NCBI GenBank assembly: GCA_018065685.1
Contig: JAGHSU010000137.1
Span: 1-11,182 of the forward strand
DNA from: Candidatus Methanocorpusculum equi
GTDB taxonomy: Archaea; Halobacteriota; Methanomicrobia; Methanomicrobiales; Methanocorpusculaceae
Direction: 5' to 3'
Length of the DNA: 11,182 nucleotides
Shown: in pieces, positions 5,266-11,182 of the stretch
Layout of the letters: the number at the start of each line of letters is the position of its first letter
How positions within the stretch are numbered: the stretch's first letter is position 1
Translations under genes and position numbers: made by a program
Notes under the pieces: generated by a model
What the model saw: only the letters and a program-made list of their open reading frames with translations
Told to the model about the DNA's origin: nothing
Databases searched by the model: none

Positions 5266-5805
5266 ATGAATGAAAGACCTGACAGAAATAACCTGATAAA
5301 GCAGCTTGAGGATGCTCGTTTTTCCTGCGAAATGTGCGCAGAGTGCTGCGTGGGGCCGGATAACGAGGTTATCGTAAGCCCCGATGAAGTCGAGGCACTT
5401 TCACGTGCATCCGGTCTTTCCTTTGATGAAATTGCCGAGCCCTACCCGGAATGGTTTGAGGAAAACGGCGAGCGGTTCACATTCTCATGGGTGCTCAGGC
5501 GCAGGGAGGACGGACGCTGTATGTTTCTGGAACAGAGCCGATGCAGATACTATGCGTCGCGCCCTCACCTTTGCAGGACATACCCGTTTATGCTGAATCA
5601 GGGTAATCTCCTTATCTCAGAATGTCCTGCTTTGGGGAAATCCGCAACAAAAGACGCGGGAAATCTCGCAGATGCGCTTATTCTGCGTCAGGATGCTGAT
5701 GATTCCGAGTTTGAGGCAACCAGACGTGAATACCAAAAACATAGTATTGTCTCCGGAAAAACATTAGTAATAGACAGCAGAGGGGCGCACCTCCTGAAAG
5801 AATGA
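5266..5805 (+). CDS. YkgJ-family cysteine-cluster protein
   Basis: A 179-residue member of the YkgJ family, a putative zinc- or iron-chelating domain whose biochemical role is generally unclear. The cluster is complete: Cys21, 24, 27 and 28 (CEMCAECC), Cys85 (DGRCMFL), Cys93, Cys103 in RPHLCRTYPF (99-108) and Cys120 followed by Pro. These eight cysteines are spaced as in the family and could bind a metal or Fe-S centre. No membrane segment is seen, so it is probably cytoplasmic. The C-terminal 50 residues look like a helical extension. A TATA element about 27 nt before ATG 5266 points to a leaderless start. The TGA stop lies inside a 17-bp duplication that separates it from the TraB gene by 13 nt. 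Co-transcription with the TraB gene is likely. Confidence 0.85.
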   Translation: MNERPDRNNLIKQLEDARFSCEMCAECCVGPDNEVIVSPDEVEALSRASGLSFDEIAEPYPEWFEENGERFTFSWVLRRREDGRCMFLEQSRCRYYASRPHLCRTYPFMLNQGNLLISECPALGKSATKDAGNLADALILRQDADDSEFEATRREYQKHSIVSGKTLVIDSRGAHLLKE

Positions 5806-5831
5806 CGCAGATAGAAGAATGACACAGATAC
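5798..5831 (+). repeat. 17-bp tandem duplication of a stop/start junction
   Basis: AAGAATGACGCAGATAG (5798-5814) and AAGAATGACACAGATAC (5815-5831) differ at two bases. The first copy holds the stop codon of the YkgJ-type gene overlapping an ATG; the second holds the actual ATG of the TraB gene. Starting at the first ATG (5802) would give only MTQIEE before a stop. Confidence 0.9.
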
Positions 5832-7282
5832 ATATTGTAGGGACCGCACATGTTTCGGAAAAGAGTATCCAGGAAGTTCTGGATACCATCGACCGTGTGA
5901 GTCCCGAAGTAATTGCCATCGAGCTTGACCGGGGACGGTATGCCGCACTAAAGCAGCAGATGAGGGAAGAAGATGCGGCAAAAGCGGCAGCTGCGGCGGA
6001 AGCTTCCGGGGAACTCTCCGCGGCAGGGGATGAAAATGCTGATGAAAATACTGTATCCACGTCGGGTTTTGTCACATCCGGAGAAAATTCATATGTTCAG
6101 TCTGAGCAGGTATCAGATGTTCCCCCTGTTCAGATCAGGTCAATCGGTTCTGTCCCGGTTGTGTCAGAGGCAGAGGAGAAAGTATCTGCAGAGAACAGCA
6201 AAAAGGCCCCTGAAGTTAAAAAACTTTTAAGCGGCAACTTTACGATAATGATTGTGCAGTGGCTTTTAGCCTATGTCCAGCGCAAAATCGGATTCAATGT
6301 GGGTGTTGAGCCGGGAGCTGAGATGAAAGCTGCTATCAGAATCGCGGAGGAGCGGGGCATCAGACTCGCGTTAATTGACAGGGATATTAATATCACCCTC
6401 ACCCGTTTCTGGAAAAGCCTCAGATTTACCGAAAAATGCCGTCTAATCTGGGCTCTCATCTCCTCAATTGCCGGAAAAGATGACGGAACCGATGCAATCG
6501 ATTCGGAAACGGTCGACTCCCTGACGCACGGGGATGTCCTCGAGCAGGCGCTGGAGGAGTTCAAAAAATTCTCCCCGACCGGTTCGACTGCACTTATCAC
6601 CGAACGTGATGCCTATCTGGCGCACGGCATCATCGCAATAGAAAAAGCACCGTTTGAAAACGCGGTTGTCGTCTGCGGCGCGGGACACGTCTCGGGAATT
6701 ACCCGTTACAGAGAGCATCCGGAAACACTTCCCTCACTCGCGGAGTTGCGGGCACATCCCAAAAAGTATCCGTGGGAAAAAATTATCGGCGCTCTCGTTG
6801 CCTTTATGGTTATTGTCGTCATTGCCGCAATCGGCTTTTCCGGGGCAACCGACATGCTCATATGGGCCATCATCTTCTGGGTTTTAATTCATGGAATTCT
6901 TGCAGGTATCGGAACACTTGTTGCCCGCGGACATCCTATATCAGCCGCAACAGCGGCAGGACTTGCCTGGATGACCTCACTTAATCCGTTCCTTGCCTGC
7001 GGATGGTTTGCTGCAATCGTTGAAGCAAAACTCAGGCCCCCCTCAGCAAAGGATTTTAAGCGCATCGGAAAGGCGGAAAGCATTAAAGAGATGTTTTCCG
7101 TGCCGCTTTTCCGGATTCTTCTGGTAGCGGCGCTTGCAAATGTGGGCGGCATTCTTGGTACTGTGTGCTTCTTTGTCTTCCTGACGCCGGTGCTTGGTGT
7201 GGATGTTGACATGATGAAAGAGATTCTGATTACCGGATTTAAGAATCTCTGGAACTTTATCATCAGTCCCTTTGTACAATAA
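5819..7282 (+). CDS. TraB/TIKI-superfamily membrane protein
   Basis: A 487-residue archaeal TraB-type protein; the superfamily includes the TIKI metalloproteases and the enterococcal pheromone-shutdown protein TraB, but the archaeal function is unknown to me. Seen: GTAHVS (8-13), ELDRGRYAAL (35-44), VGVEPGAEMKAAI (161-173), IDRDINITLTRFW (186-198), ITERDAYLA (260-268) and CGAGHVSGI (286-294), the paired His/Glu/Arg motifs of the fold. The C-terminal third has about four membrane segments (roughly 322-343, 347-369, 375-401, 430-456). Residues about 50-135 are an Ala-, Ser-, Glu- and Val-rich low-complexity insertion, starting AAKAAAAAEA, between ELDRGRY and the PGAEM region; relatives usually pass directly. 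The start at 5819 is fixed by the conserved IHIVGTAH. It is downstream of the YkgJ-type gene, convergent with recQ. Confidence 0.85.
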   Translation: MTQIHIVGTAHVSEKSIQEVLDTIDRVSPEVIAIELDRGRYAALKQQMREEDAAKAAAAAEASGELSAAGDENADENTVSTSGFVTSGENSYVQSEQVSDVPPVQIRSIGSVPVVSEAEEKVSAENSKKAPEVKKLLSGNFTIMIVQWLLAYVQRKIGFNVGVEPGAEMKAAIRIAEERGIRLALIDRDINITLTRFWKSLRFTEKCRLIWALISSIAGKDDGTDAIDSETVDSLTHGDVLEQALEEFKKFSPTGSTALITERDAYLAHGIIAIEKAPFENAVVVCGAGHVSGITRYREHPETLPSLAELRAHPKKYPWEKIIGALVAFMVIVVIAAIGFSGATDMLIWAIIFWVLIHGILAGIGTLVARGHPISAATAAGLAWMTSLNPFLACGWFAAIVEAKLRPPSAKDFKRIGKAESIKEMFSVPLFRILLVAALANVGGILGTVCFFVFLTPVLGVDVDMMKEILITGFKNLWNFIISPFVQ

Positions 7283-7296
7283 TTTTGTACAATAAT
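7271..7296 (+). repeat. 13-bp tandem duplication across the TraB-gene stop codon
   Basis: TTTGTACAATAAT is present twice, at 7271-7283 and 7284-7296, exactly. The first copy holds the last two codons and the TAA stop of the TraB-family gene. Confidence 0.95.
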
Positions 7297-7330
7297 TTAG
7301 TCCGATAGTACACAATAATCCTTTGACCAA

Positions 7331-7362
7331 TTCCGGCAGGCAGAGGTTCCGGCAGATAGAGG
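7331..7362. repeat. 16-bp tandem duplication between convergent genes
   Basis: TTCCGGCAGGCAGAGG (7331-7346) and TTCCGGCAGATAGAGG (7347-7362) differ at two adjacent bases. It lies in the 94-bp gap between the TraB-family gene and recQ, 15 bp beyond the recQ stop. Confidence 0.85.
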
Positions 7363-7370
7363 GATTTTAA

Positions 7371-7385
7371 GGGAATTTATTTCCC
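7371..7385 (-). terminator. Small hairpin over the recQ stop codon
   Basis: GGGAA and TTCCC (7371-7375 and 7381-7385) flank a 5-nt loop and include the recQ TAA. It is a short AT-looped stem without a T-run behind it, so a role in termination is only possible. Confidence 0.2.
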
Positions 7386-8882
7386 TGAATAAATTTTCAT
7401 CACTGATTTTCCGCGAAGCCGCAGTTTTCCGGAGGAGATGAGAGAGTTTACCAGTTTTTCTATATCTTCCCGTTTGCAGAGCTTCGCACAGCCGTAGCAT
7501 TTGTGACGGTTGAGTCCGAGGGTTTTTGTTTTGAGCCTTTCAGCACCCATCAGAAACGATACAAACTCCTGTGTGGTAAGCACCCCTTCCATTTCTCCCG
7601 CGGCAAACAGGATATCTGCTTCTATTTCCGGATGCGGGGGTGTTTTTTTGGAAGCTTCCTTCCGCGCTGTTTTTTTCTGGCAGTTGTCACAGTTTCCGCA
7701 GTCAATGGACGCTTCTCCGAAGTAGTCAAGAATCAGTTTTCGTCTGCATTCCTTCGACTCACAGAAGGCATAGAGCTGATACAGACGCTCGCGTCCGTTC
7801 TGGAGATGAACCGCGGACTCTCCCGCATCCGCATCCATCATATGAAGCATCTTTGCCAGATCACCTGCCGAGTAAAACATCAGGCACTCGGAAGGCAGTC
7901 CGTCTCTTCCGGCGCGTCCCGTCTCCTGATAGTATGATTCAATGTCTTTTGGGAGATGGGCATGAATGACATAGCGGACATCCGGTTTATCAATCCCCAT
8001 TCCGAAAGCCACTGTGGCACAGATGACACGTACCTCATTCGAGGTGAAGAGCTCCTGAATTTTTGCACGGTCGCGTGCAGACATTCCAGCATGATAGGGA
8101 AGGGACACTATCCTGTTTTTTCCAAGGTATGGGCAGAGTTCTTCTGTATCTGCCCGGCTGAAGCAGTAGATGATTCCTGACTCATCTGCGTGGGCTCCCG
8201 CATACTCTGCGATTTTTTTCAGACGCTCTGTGCGGTGCGGCTCTTTACAGACAGAATAATGCAGATTGGGCCTGTCAAAACTTCCGATAAATACGGCAGG
8301 GTCTTTCAGTTTCAGTTCACTTACAATATCTTCTCTTACGCGCTTTGTTGCAGTGGCCGTAAATGCTGCGAAGGGAACATCCGGAAAAAACGCACGAAGT
8401 CCTTTGATTCTCCGGTACTCTGGTCTGAACTGATGACCCCACATCGAGATACAGTGTGCCTCATCCACCGCAAACAGGGAGACTTCTGTTTTCTGCAGCA
8501 GGTCGACAAAATCCGGCTGAACTGCACGTTCGGGGGACACGTACAAAATCCTGATATTCCCTGAAATAATGCCGGATTCGGTTGCTTTCCTCCTGTCATA
8601 GGAGAGGGACGAGTTCAGCATGGCAACATTGACCCCCTGTGATGACAAGGCATCCACCTGGTCTTTCATGAGCGAAATAAGCGGGGATATAACCACCGTC
8701 ATTCCGGAAAGCATCACTGCGGGAAGCTGATAGCAGAGGGATTTTCCACCCCCTGTTGCCATTACTGCGAGCACGTCTCTTCCGCTGATTATCTCACGGA
8801 TAATTTCACTCTGGTTCGGGCGGAAGTCAGTCAGATGAAAGTATTTTTCCAGGGTGTCCTGAATATCCCCGCCTTTTTTCAT
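7377..8882 (-). CDS. recQ: RecQ-family ATP-dependent DNA helicase
   Basis: A 3'-5' DNA helicase of 501 residues for repair and recombination intermediates. Seen: Q-motif FRPNQSEII (20-28), Walker A MATGGGKS (41-48), DEAH (140-143) within AVDEAHCISMWGHQFRPEY, TATAT (175-179), FSRADTEEL (241-249), YHAGMSARDR (263-272) and QETGRAGRDG (319-328). The RecQ zinc site follows with Cys379, 395, 398 and 401 (CGNCDNC), then a degenerate RQC winged helix (about 420-498). There is no HRDC domain; many RecQ proteins near 600 residues have one. The RQC part carries Cys462, 465 and 469 in HKCYGCAKLCKRED, not part of the usual zinc site. Its ATG overlaps the TGA of the preceding membrane-protein gene (ATGA), so it is probably translated by coupling as the last gene of a three-gene operon. 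RecQ is sporadic in archaea; bacterial transfer is plausible but not shown. Confidence 0.93.
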   Translation of the reverse strand: MKKGGDIQDTLEKYFHLTDFRPNQSEIIREIISGRDVLAVMATGGGKSLCYQLPAVMLSGMTVVISPLISLMKDQVDALSSQGVNVAMLNSSLSYDRRKATESGIISGNIRILYVSPERAVQPDFVDLLQKTEVSLFAVDEAHCISMWGHQFRPEYRRIKGLRAFFPDVPFAAFTATATKRVREDIVSELKLKDPAVFIGSFDRPNLHYSVCKEPHRTERLKKIAEYAGAHADESGIIYCFSRADTEELCPYLGKNRIVSLPYHAGMSARDRAKIQELFTSNEVRVICATVAFGMGIDKPDVRYVIHAHLPKDIESYYQETGRAGRDGLPSECLMFYSAGDLAKMLHMMDADAGESAVHLQNGRERLYQLYAFCESKECRRKLILDYFGEASIDCGNCDNCQKKTARKEASKKTPPHPEIEADILFAAGEMEGVLTTQEFVSFLMGAERLKTKTLGLNRHKCYGCAKLCKREDIEKLVNSLISSGKLRLRGKSVMKIYSGK

Positions 8883-10378
8883 ACGCCGGGGATGTAGGAA
8901 CTCTCTTCCTTGTAGTAGGGGAGGTAGACAATCTCTTCTGATGAAATGGTAAAGTCATAGCGGAGAACCTGCAGGATTCCCGGTTTTTCCGTTTCATAGC
9001 GGAGGAACAGGAATTCTGTGAGTTCACGTGCGGTTTTCTGGTTGATGTAGATGGGGCGTGTAGCCAGTTTTGTGGTGTTATCATAGTACTCGCATTCCGG
9101 ATTTCTAATGGTGAGGTCAACTTCCCACGGCTCTGCGATGTATCGGGGAATGTCTGCCGCGCAGATGTAGTAGTCACGTTTACCCTGAATGTCCGGAAGG
9201 CCTGTATCGGTCTTTCCTGTGCACAGGTAGTCTTTTACCTGAATATCACAGGTGAATCTCCAGAACGGAATGAATTCAGGGGACTGGCAGGGCATTGCGG
9301 TATTTGACAGGAAGTTTGGTTTTGCGATACTGTACGGGACTGCATCTGCATCATCTGCTGTGATATCAAGGAGCGCTCCGCATGATTCGCAGCGGGCGAC
9401 AACCTCTCCCCACGGGCGCTCAAGCTGTGAGCCGCAGGCAGGACACTGAAGAACTGTGCTGTTGCGGTGCAGCACTTCCTGATCTGTCAGTTTTTTCTGG
9501 ACTCTGGCGGGAGGGCGCATCCTGGCAATATCTGCCATCGTTCCGGAGGTTGTGACCGTTTTCCCCTCTTTAAATGCAGGATATGCAACCATACACAAGG
9601 CAATACTGCACAGGAATATAATTACCTGAATGACATCGGAAACAAGGGCTGCCCATGGTGTAAAGATGAGTGCAATGGAGATTCCGGTCATGGCCGCTCC
9701 TGTGACAAATGAGAGAATCATCAGGCGTGTTCTTGCCGTCAGGTTCATAGGGCTTGTTCCGCCGATGACATCTCCTTTTACTGCATCAATCACTGCTGTG
9801 AAGTGTCCGGTATCGTATGTGAAGTGGAATATCCATACCGGAGCGTACACCAGTTCAAAAACCTTCGGGATAATAAAGTATTTTTCAAAGGTGACAGTTT
9901 CGATACGTTTTGCAAGGTATGCCTTAACCATGCCGCGTATGGCTGCTTTCCCGTCTTCATTTGCGTCGAGTGCGGAACCTTCTGCATCCATTGCCGCAAC
10001 ATCTCCGGGTGTGTACGGGACCTCCCCGCCTTTTTCAAGCCAGAGTTCCTTAATGCCGTACTGTCCCGAGTCACAGGCGCATTTTGTCCAGGTATATTCC
10101 TCGTTTACGAGTTCTTCATACTCGTTTCTGAGTTTGTTTCCGCTTCGTTCCGTGTATCCCGAGTGTCCGCAGGCAACAGCCAGCCCCTGGGCTGTAAACC
10201 GCCAGAACGGGAGGTATACCAGATAACTTTCGGTGATTGTGAGCGAGTCTGTCAGATTAAGCGCCTTAAGGCGGATGTTCAGGATATGGCTGTCAAACCG
10301 GTCCGCGACCCCTTTGGTAATCTTTGCAGGATGCATCACCTCTGCGATGCGGTCTTCAGTTGAGCGTTCAAGAACCAT
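8879..10378 (-). CDS. Membrane protein with zinc ribbon and PFWRF motifs
   Basis: Function not recognised. From ATG 10378 it has 499 residues. An aromatic motif recurs: YLPFWRF (55-61), YAPVWIFHFTY (178-188), FIPFWRF (369-375), YLPYYKEES (485-493). Residues 185-210 (Tyr-rich strand, VIDAVKGDVIGGTSP) resemble the domain in proteins annotated as TFIIB-type zinc ribbon membrane proteins. Two membrane segments (217-240, 244-266) follow, then a zinc ribbon with Cys312, 315, 330 and 333 (CPACG...CESCG). The soluble parts are probably cytoplasmic, as the ribbon suggests. The start at ATG 10378 is chosen over GTG 10393 because GAGGAGGG (10384-10391) lies five bases before it. It overlaps the upstream gene by 11 nt and recQ by 4 nt. 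The upstream protein shares the aromatic motif and the strand-plus-membrane arrangement, so the two may form one complex. Confidence 0.7.
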   Translation of the reverse strand: MVLERSTEDRIAEVMHPAKITKGVADRFDSHILNIRLKALNLTDSLTITESYLVYLPFWRFTAQGLAVACGHSGYTERSGNKLRNEYEELVNEEYTWTKCACDSGQYGIKELWLEKGGEVPYTPGDVAAMDAEGSALDANEDGKAAIRGMVKAYLAKRIETVTFEKYFIIPKVFELVYAPVWIFHFTYDTGHFTAVIDAVKGDVIGGTSPMNLTARTRLMILSFVTGAAMTGISIALIFTPWAALVSDVIQVIIFLCSIALCMVAYPAFKEGKTVTTSGTMADIARMRPPARVQKKLTDQEVLHRNSTVLQCPACGSQLERPWGEVVARCESCGALLDITADDADAVPYSIAKPNFLSNTAMPCQSPEFIPFWRFTCDIQVKDYLCTGKTDTGLPDIQGKRDYYICAADIPRYIAEPWEVDLTIRNPECEYYDNTTKLATRPIYINQKTARELTEFLFLRYETEKPGILQVLRYDFTISSEEIVYLPYYKEESSYIPGV

Positions 10379-11027
10379 CGATTCCCTCCTCACGTTTGGT
10401 GTTCAATATAGCAAGCATTTTACTGTGCCAGAGGAGGGCAAGCAGATAAACAGCGGCGACCGCATAGAATACGGGGTGAATGAGTACTGCAAGTGCACAG
10501 ATGATAAAGGTGGGGATAAATGCCAGAAGAGCTATTTTTTTCCAGTTCACCGGGTCTTTGAACGGGTACCATTCCGGGATGATTTTTCCGGATTCGGCAT
10601 CAATTTTCAGCATACATACGCTGTTTTTATATTTATAGCTGATAAGCCAGAACGGGATTCCGACAAGCATTTCCCCCCTGGGAAGTCCATAGAGTTCCGG
10701 ATAGTAGTATGAAGCATTTATTGTCGGAGTGAGTATCTCCTCATCTCCTGCATCTGTTGGTTCATTTCTCGGGGTGAGCGTCTGGATATCTGAGAGTATT
10801 GTTCCAAATGCCGGTTTGCAGATAATTTTCGTCTCAGGACCGTCTTCGCGCACATATCTCCAGAACGGGTAATAAACAAGAACTGCTTCTCCGATACGGA
10901 ATGTCTCTTTTTTCTTCAGAATATTTTTTCTCCAGCCAGATTTCTGTGAGGAATTTTGCCTCTTTTTCATTGACCCGCGGTCTCTGGATTTTTTTACTAT
11001 TAATGATTGTGGGGAGTTATTAGCCAT
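10368..11027 (-). CDS. Membrane protein with PFWRY motif, partner of the zinc-ribbon protein
   Basis: Function not recognised; 219 residues. The first 45 are basic and Ser/Lys-rich. Then VYYPFWRYVR (51-60) and GIPFWLISYKYK (123-134) repeat the aromatic motif of the next gene product. The second is followed by LKIDAESGKII (140-150), the same order as VIDAVKGDVIGG in that protein, and by two membrane segments (about 165-183 and 185-201). There is no zinc ribbon here, so it looks like a shortened relative of the downstream protein. ATG 11027 is about 30 nt below a TATA element at 11055-11062, giving a near-leaderless mRNA; ATG 10970 (residue 20) is an alternative. It is first of three overlapping genes ending in recQ. 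The start lies only 56 bp from the right-hand IS end. Confidence 0.65.
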   Translation of the reverse strand: MANNSPQSLIVKKSRDRGSMKKRQNSSQKSGWRKNILKKKETFRIGEAVLVYYPFWRYVREDGPETKIICKPAFGTILSDIQTLTPRNEPTDAGDEEILTPTINASYYYPELYGLPRGEMLVGIPFWLISYKYKNSVCMLKIDAESGKIIPEWYPFKDPVNWKKIALLAFIPTFIICALAVLIHPVFYAVAAVYLLALLWHSKMLAILNTKREEGIDGS

Positions 11028-11051
11028 TGATACATTATATTTGTCCTGAGA

Positions 11052-11064
11052 GATGATATAATGT
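11052..11064 (-). promoter_or_regulatory. TATA box of the membrane-protein/recQ operon
   Basis: The minus strand reads ACATTATATCATC, centred about 31 nt before ATG 11027. It lies about 20 bp from the presumed IS end at 11084, so insertion of that element may have altered or supplied upstream control. A second AT-rich AAATATAATG at about 11032-11041 is too close to the ATG to be the TATA box. Confidence 0.45.
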
Positions 11065-11083
11065 TTGTCTTATACATCAAAAT

Positions 11084-11107
11084 ATGTAGTATCCCGAAAT
11101 TAGTTCA
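11084..11107 (-). repeat. 24-bp inverted repeat, right copy
   Basis: Exact reverse complement of bases 76-99. On the minus strand the repeat begins with the TGA stop codon of the ORF entering from the right edge, the layout of an insertion sequence whose transposase ends at its terminal repeat. Confidence 0.8.
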
Positions 11108-11182
11108 GTATTTATCTGATTCTGAATCGCATCCATCACACGCAGCCCAGAACCAGCTGTTCACGTAGTTCAGGATTCTTTC
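11105..11182 (-). CDS. 3' end of an ORF, probably a transposase (partial)
   Basis: The last 25 codons of a minus-strand ORF enter from the right edge and end at TGA 11107-11105. The visible end starts ERILNYVNSWFWAACDG and finishes in an acidic Ser/Asp tail. The other two minus-strand frames are closed early. The stop codon is inside the 24-bp inverted repeat, which suggests an IS-borne transposase. The fragment is too short to name the IS family; no catalytic motif is in view. Confidence 0.4.
   Translation of the reverse strand, partial: ERILNYVNSWFWAACDGCDSESDKY

Noticed and set aside
9630..10226. Plus-strand ORF of 198 codons
   Set aside because: It is antisense to the zinc-ribbon membrane protein gene, is Ser/Pro-rich like other frame shadows here and has no start signals.

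Overview
The window looks like a stretch of chromosome from a methanogenic euryarchaeon, most likely of the Methanomicrobiales; Methanocorpusculum is a guess, not a demonstration. The evidence is a coenzyme F420 ligase (CofE), a HisA/HisF-related protein of a type found mainly in methanogens, an archaeal CobT-type phosphoribosyltransferase, a TrmB-family regulator, an archaeal TraB-type membrane protein, archaeal TATA boxes placed about 25-30 nt before start codons (leaderless transcripts) and overlapping gene junctions.

Layout: (1) 1-99 and 11084-11182 carry inverted copies of one perfect 24-bp sequence. On the right it sits at the stop codon of an ORF that runs out of the window. Both edges look like the ends of related insertion sequences flanking about 11 kb of genes. 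(2) 242-2293, minus strand: operon cofE, hisA-like, tmk, read from a TATA box near 2318. (3) 2294-2806: about 500 bp without a convincing gene but rich in inverted repeats, with a possible plus-strand structured RNA at about 2587-2803. (4) 2807-3580 minus: short TrmB-family regulator, divergent from (5) 3851-4141 plus: small winged-helix protein. (6) 4192-7282 plus: cobT-like gene, YkgJ-type cysteine-cluster protein, TraB-family membrane protein. (7) 7377-11027 minus: operon of two membrane proteins sharing aromatic PFWR motifs, one with a zinc ribbon, followed with a 4-nt overlap by recQ.

The known genes serve F420 synthesis (cofE), dTMP synthesis (tmk), probably cobamide lower-ligand activation (cobT-like) and DNA repair or recombination (recQ). 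The most unusual things are: (a) short tandem duplications of 13-28 bp at or near most gene junctions, several copying a stop codon and one displacing a start codon; (b) the hairpin-rich 2.6-2.8 kb region followed by a T-rich tract; (c) translational coupling of a RecQ helicase to a pair of uncharacterised membrane/zinc-ribbon proteins next to an insertion-sequence end; and (d) a long low-complexity insertion in the TraB protein. All family assignments come from reading motifs; no searches were run.
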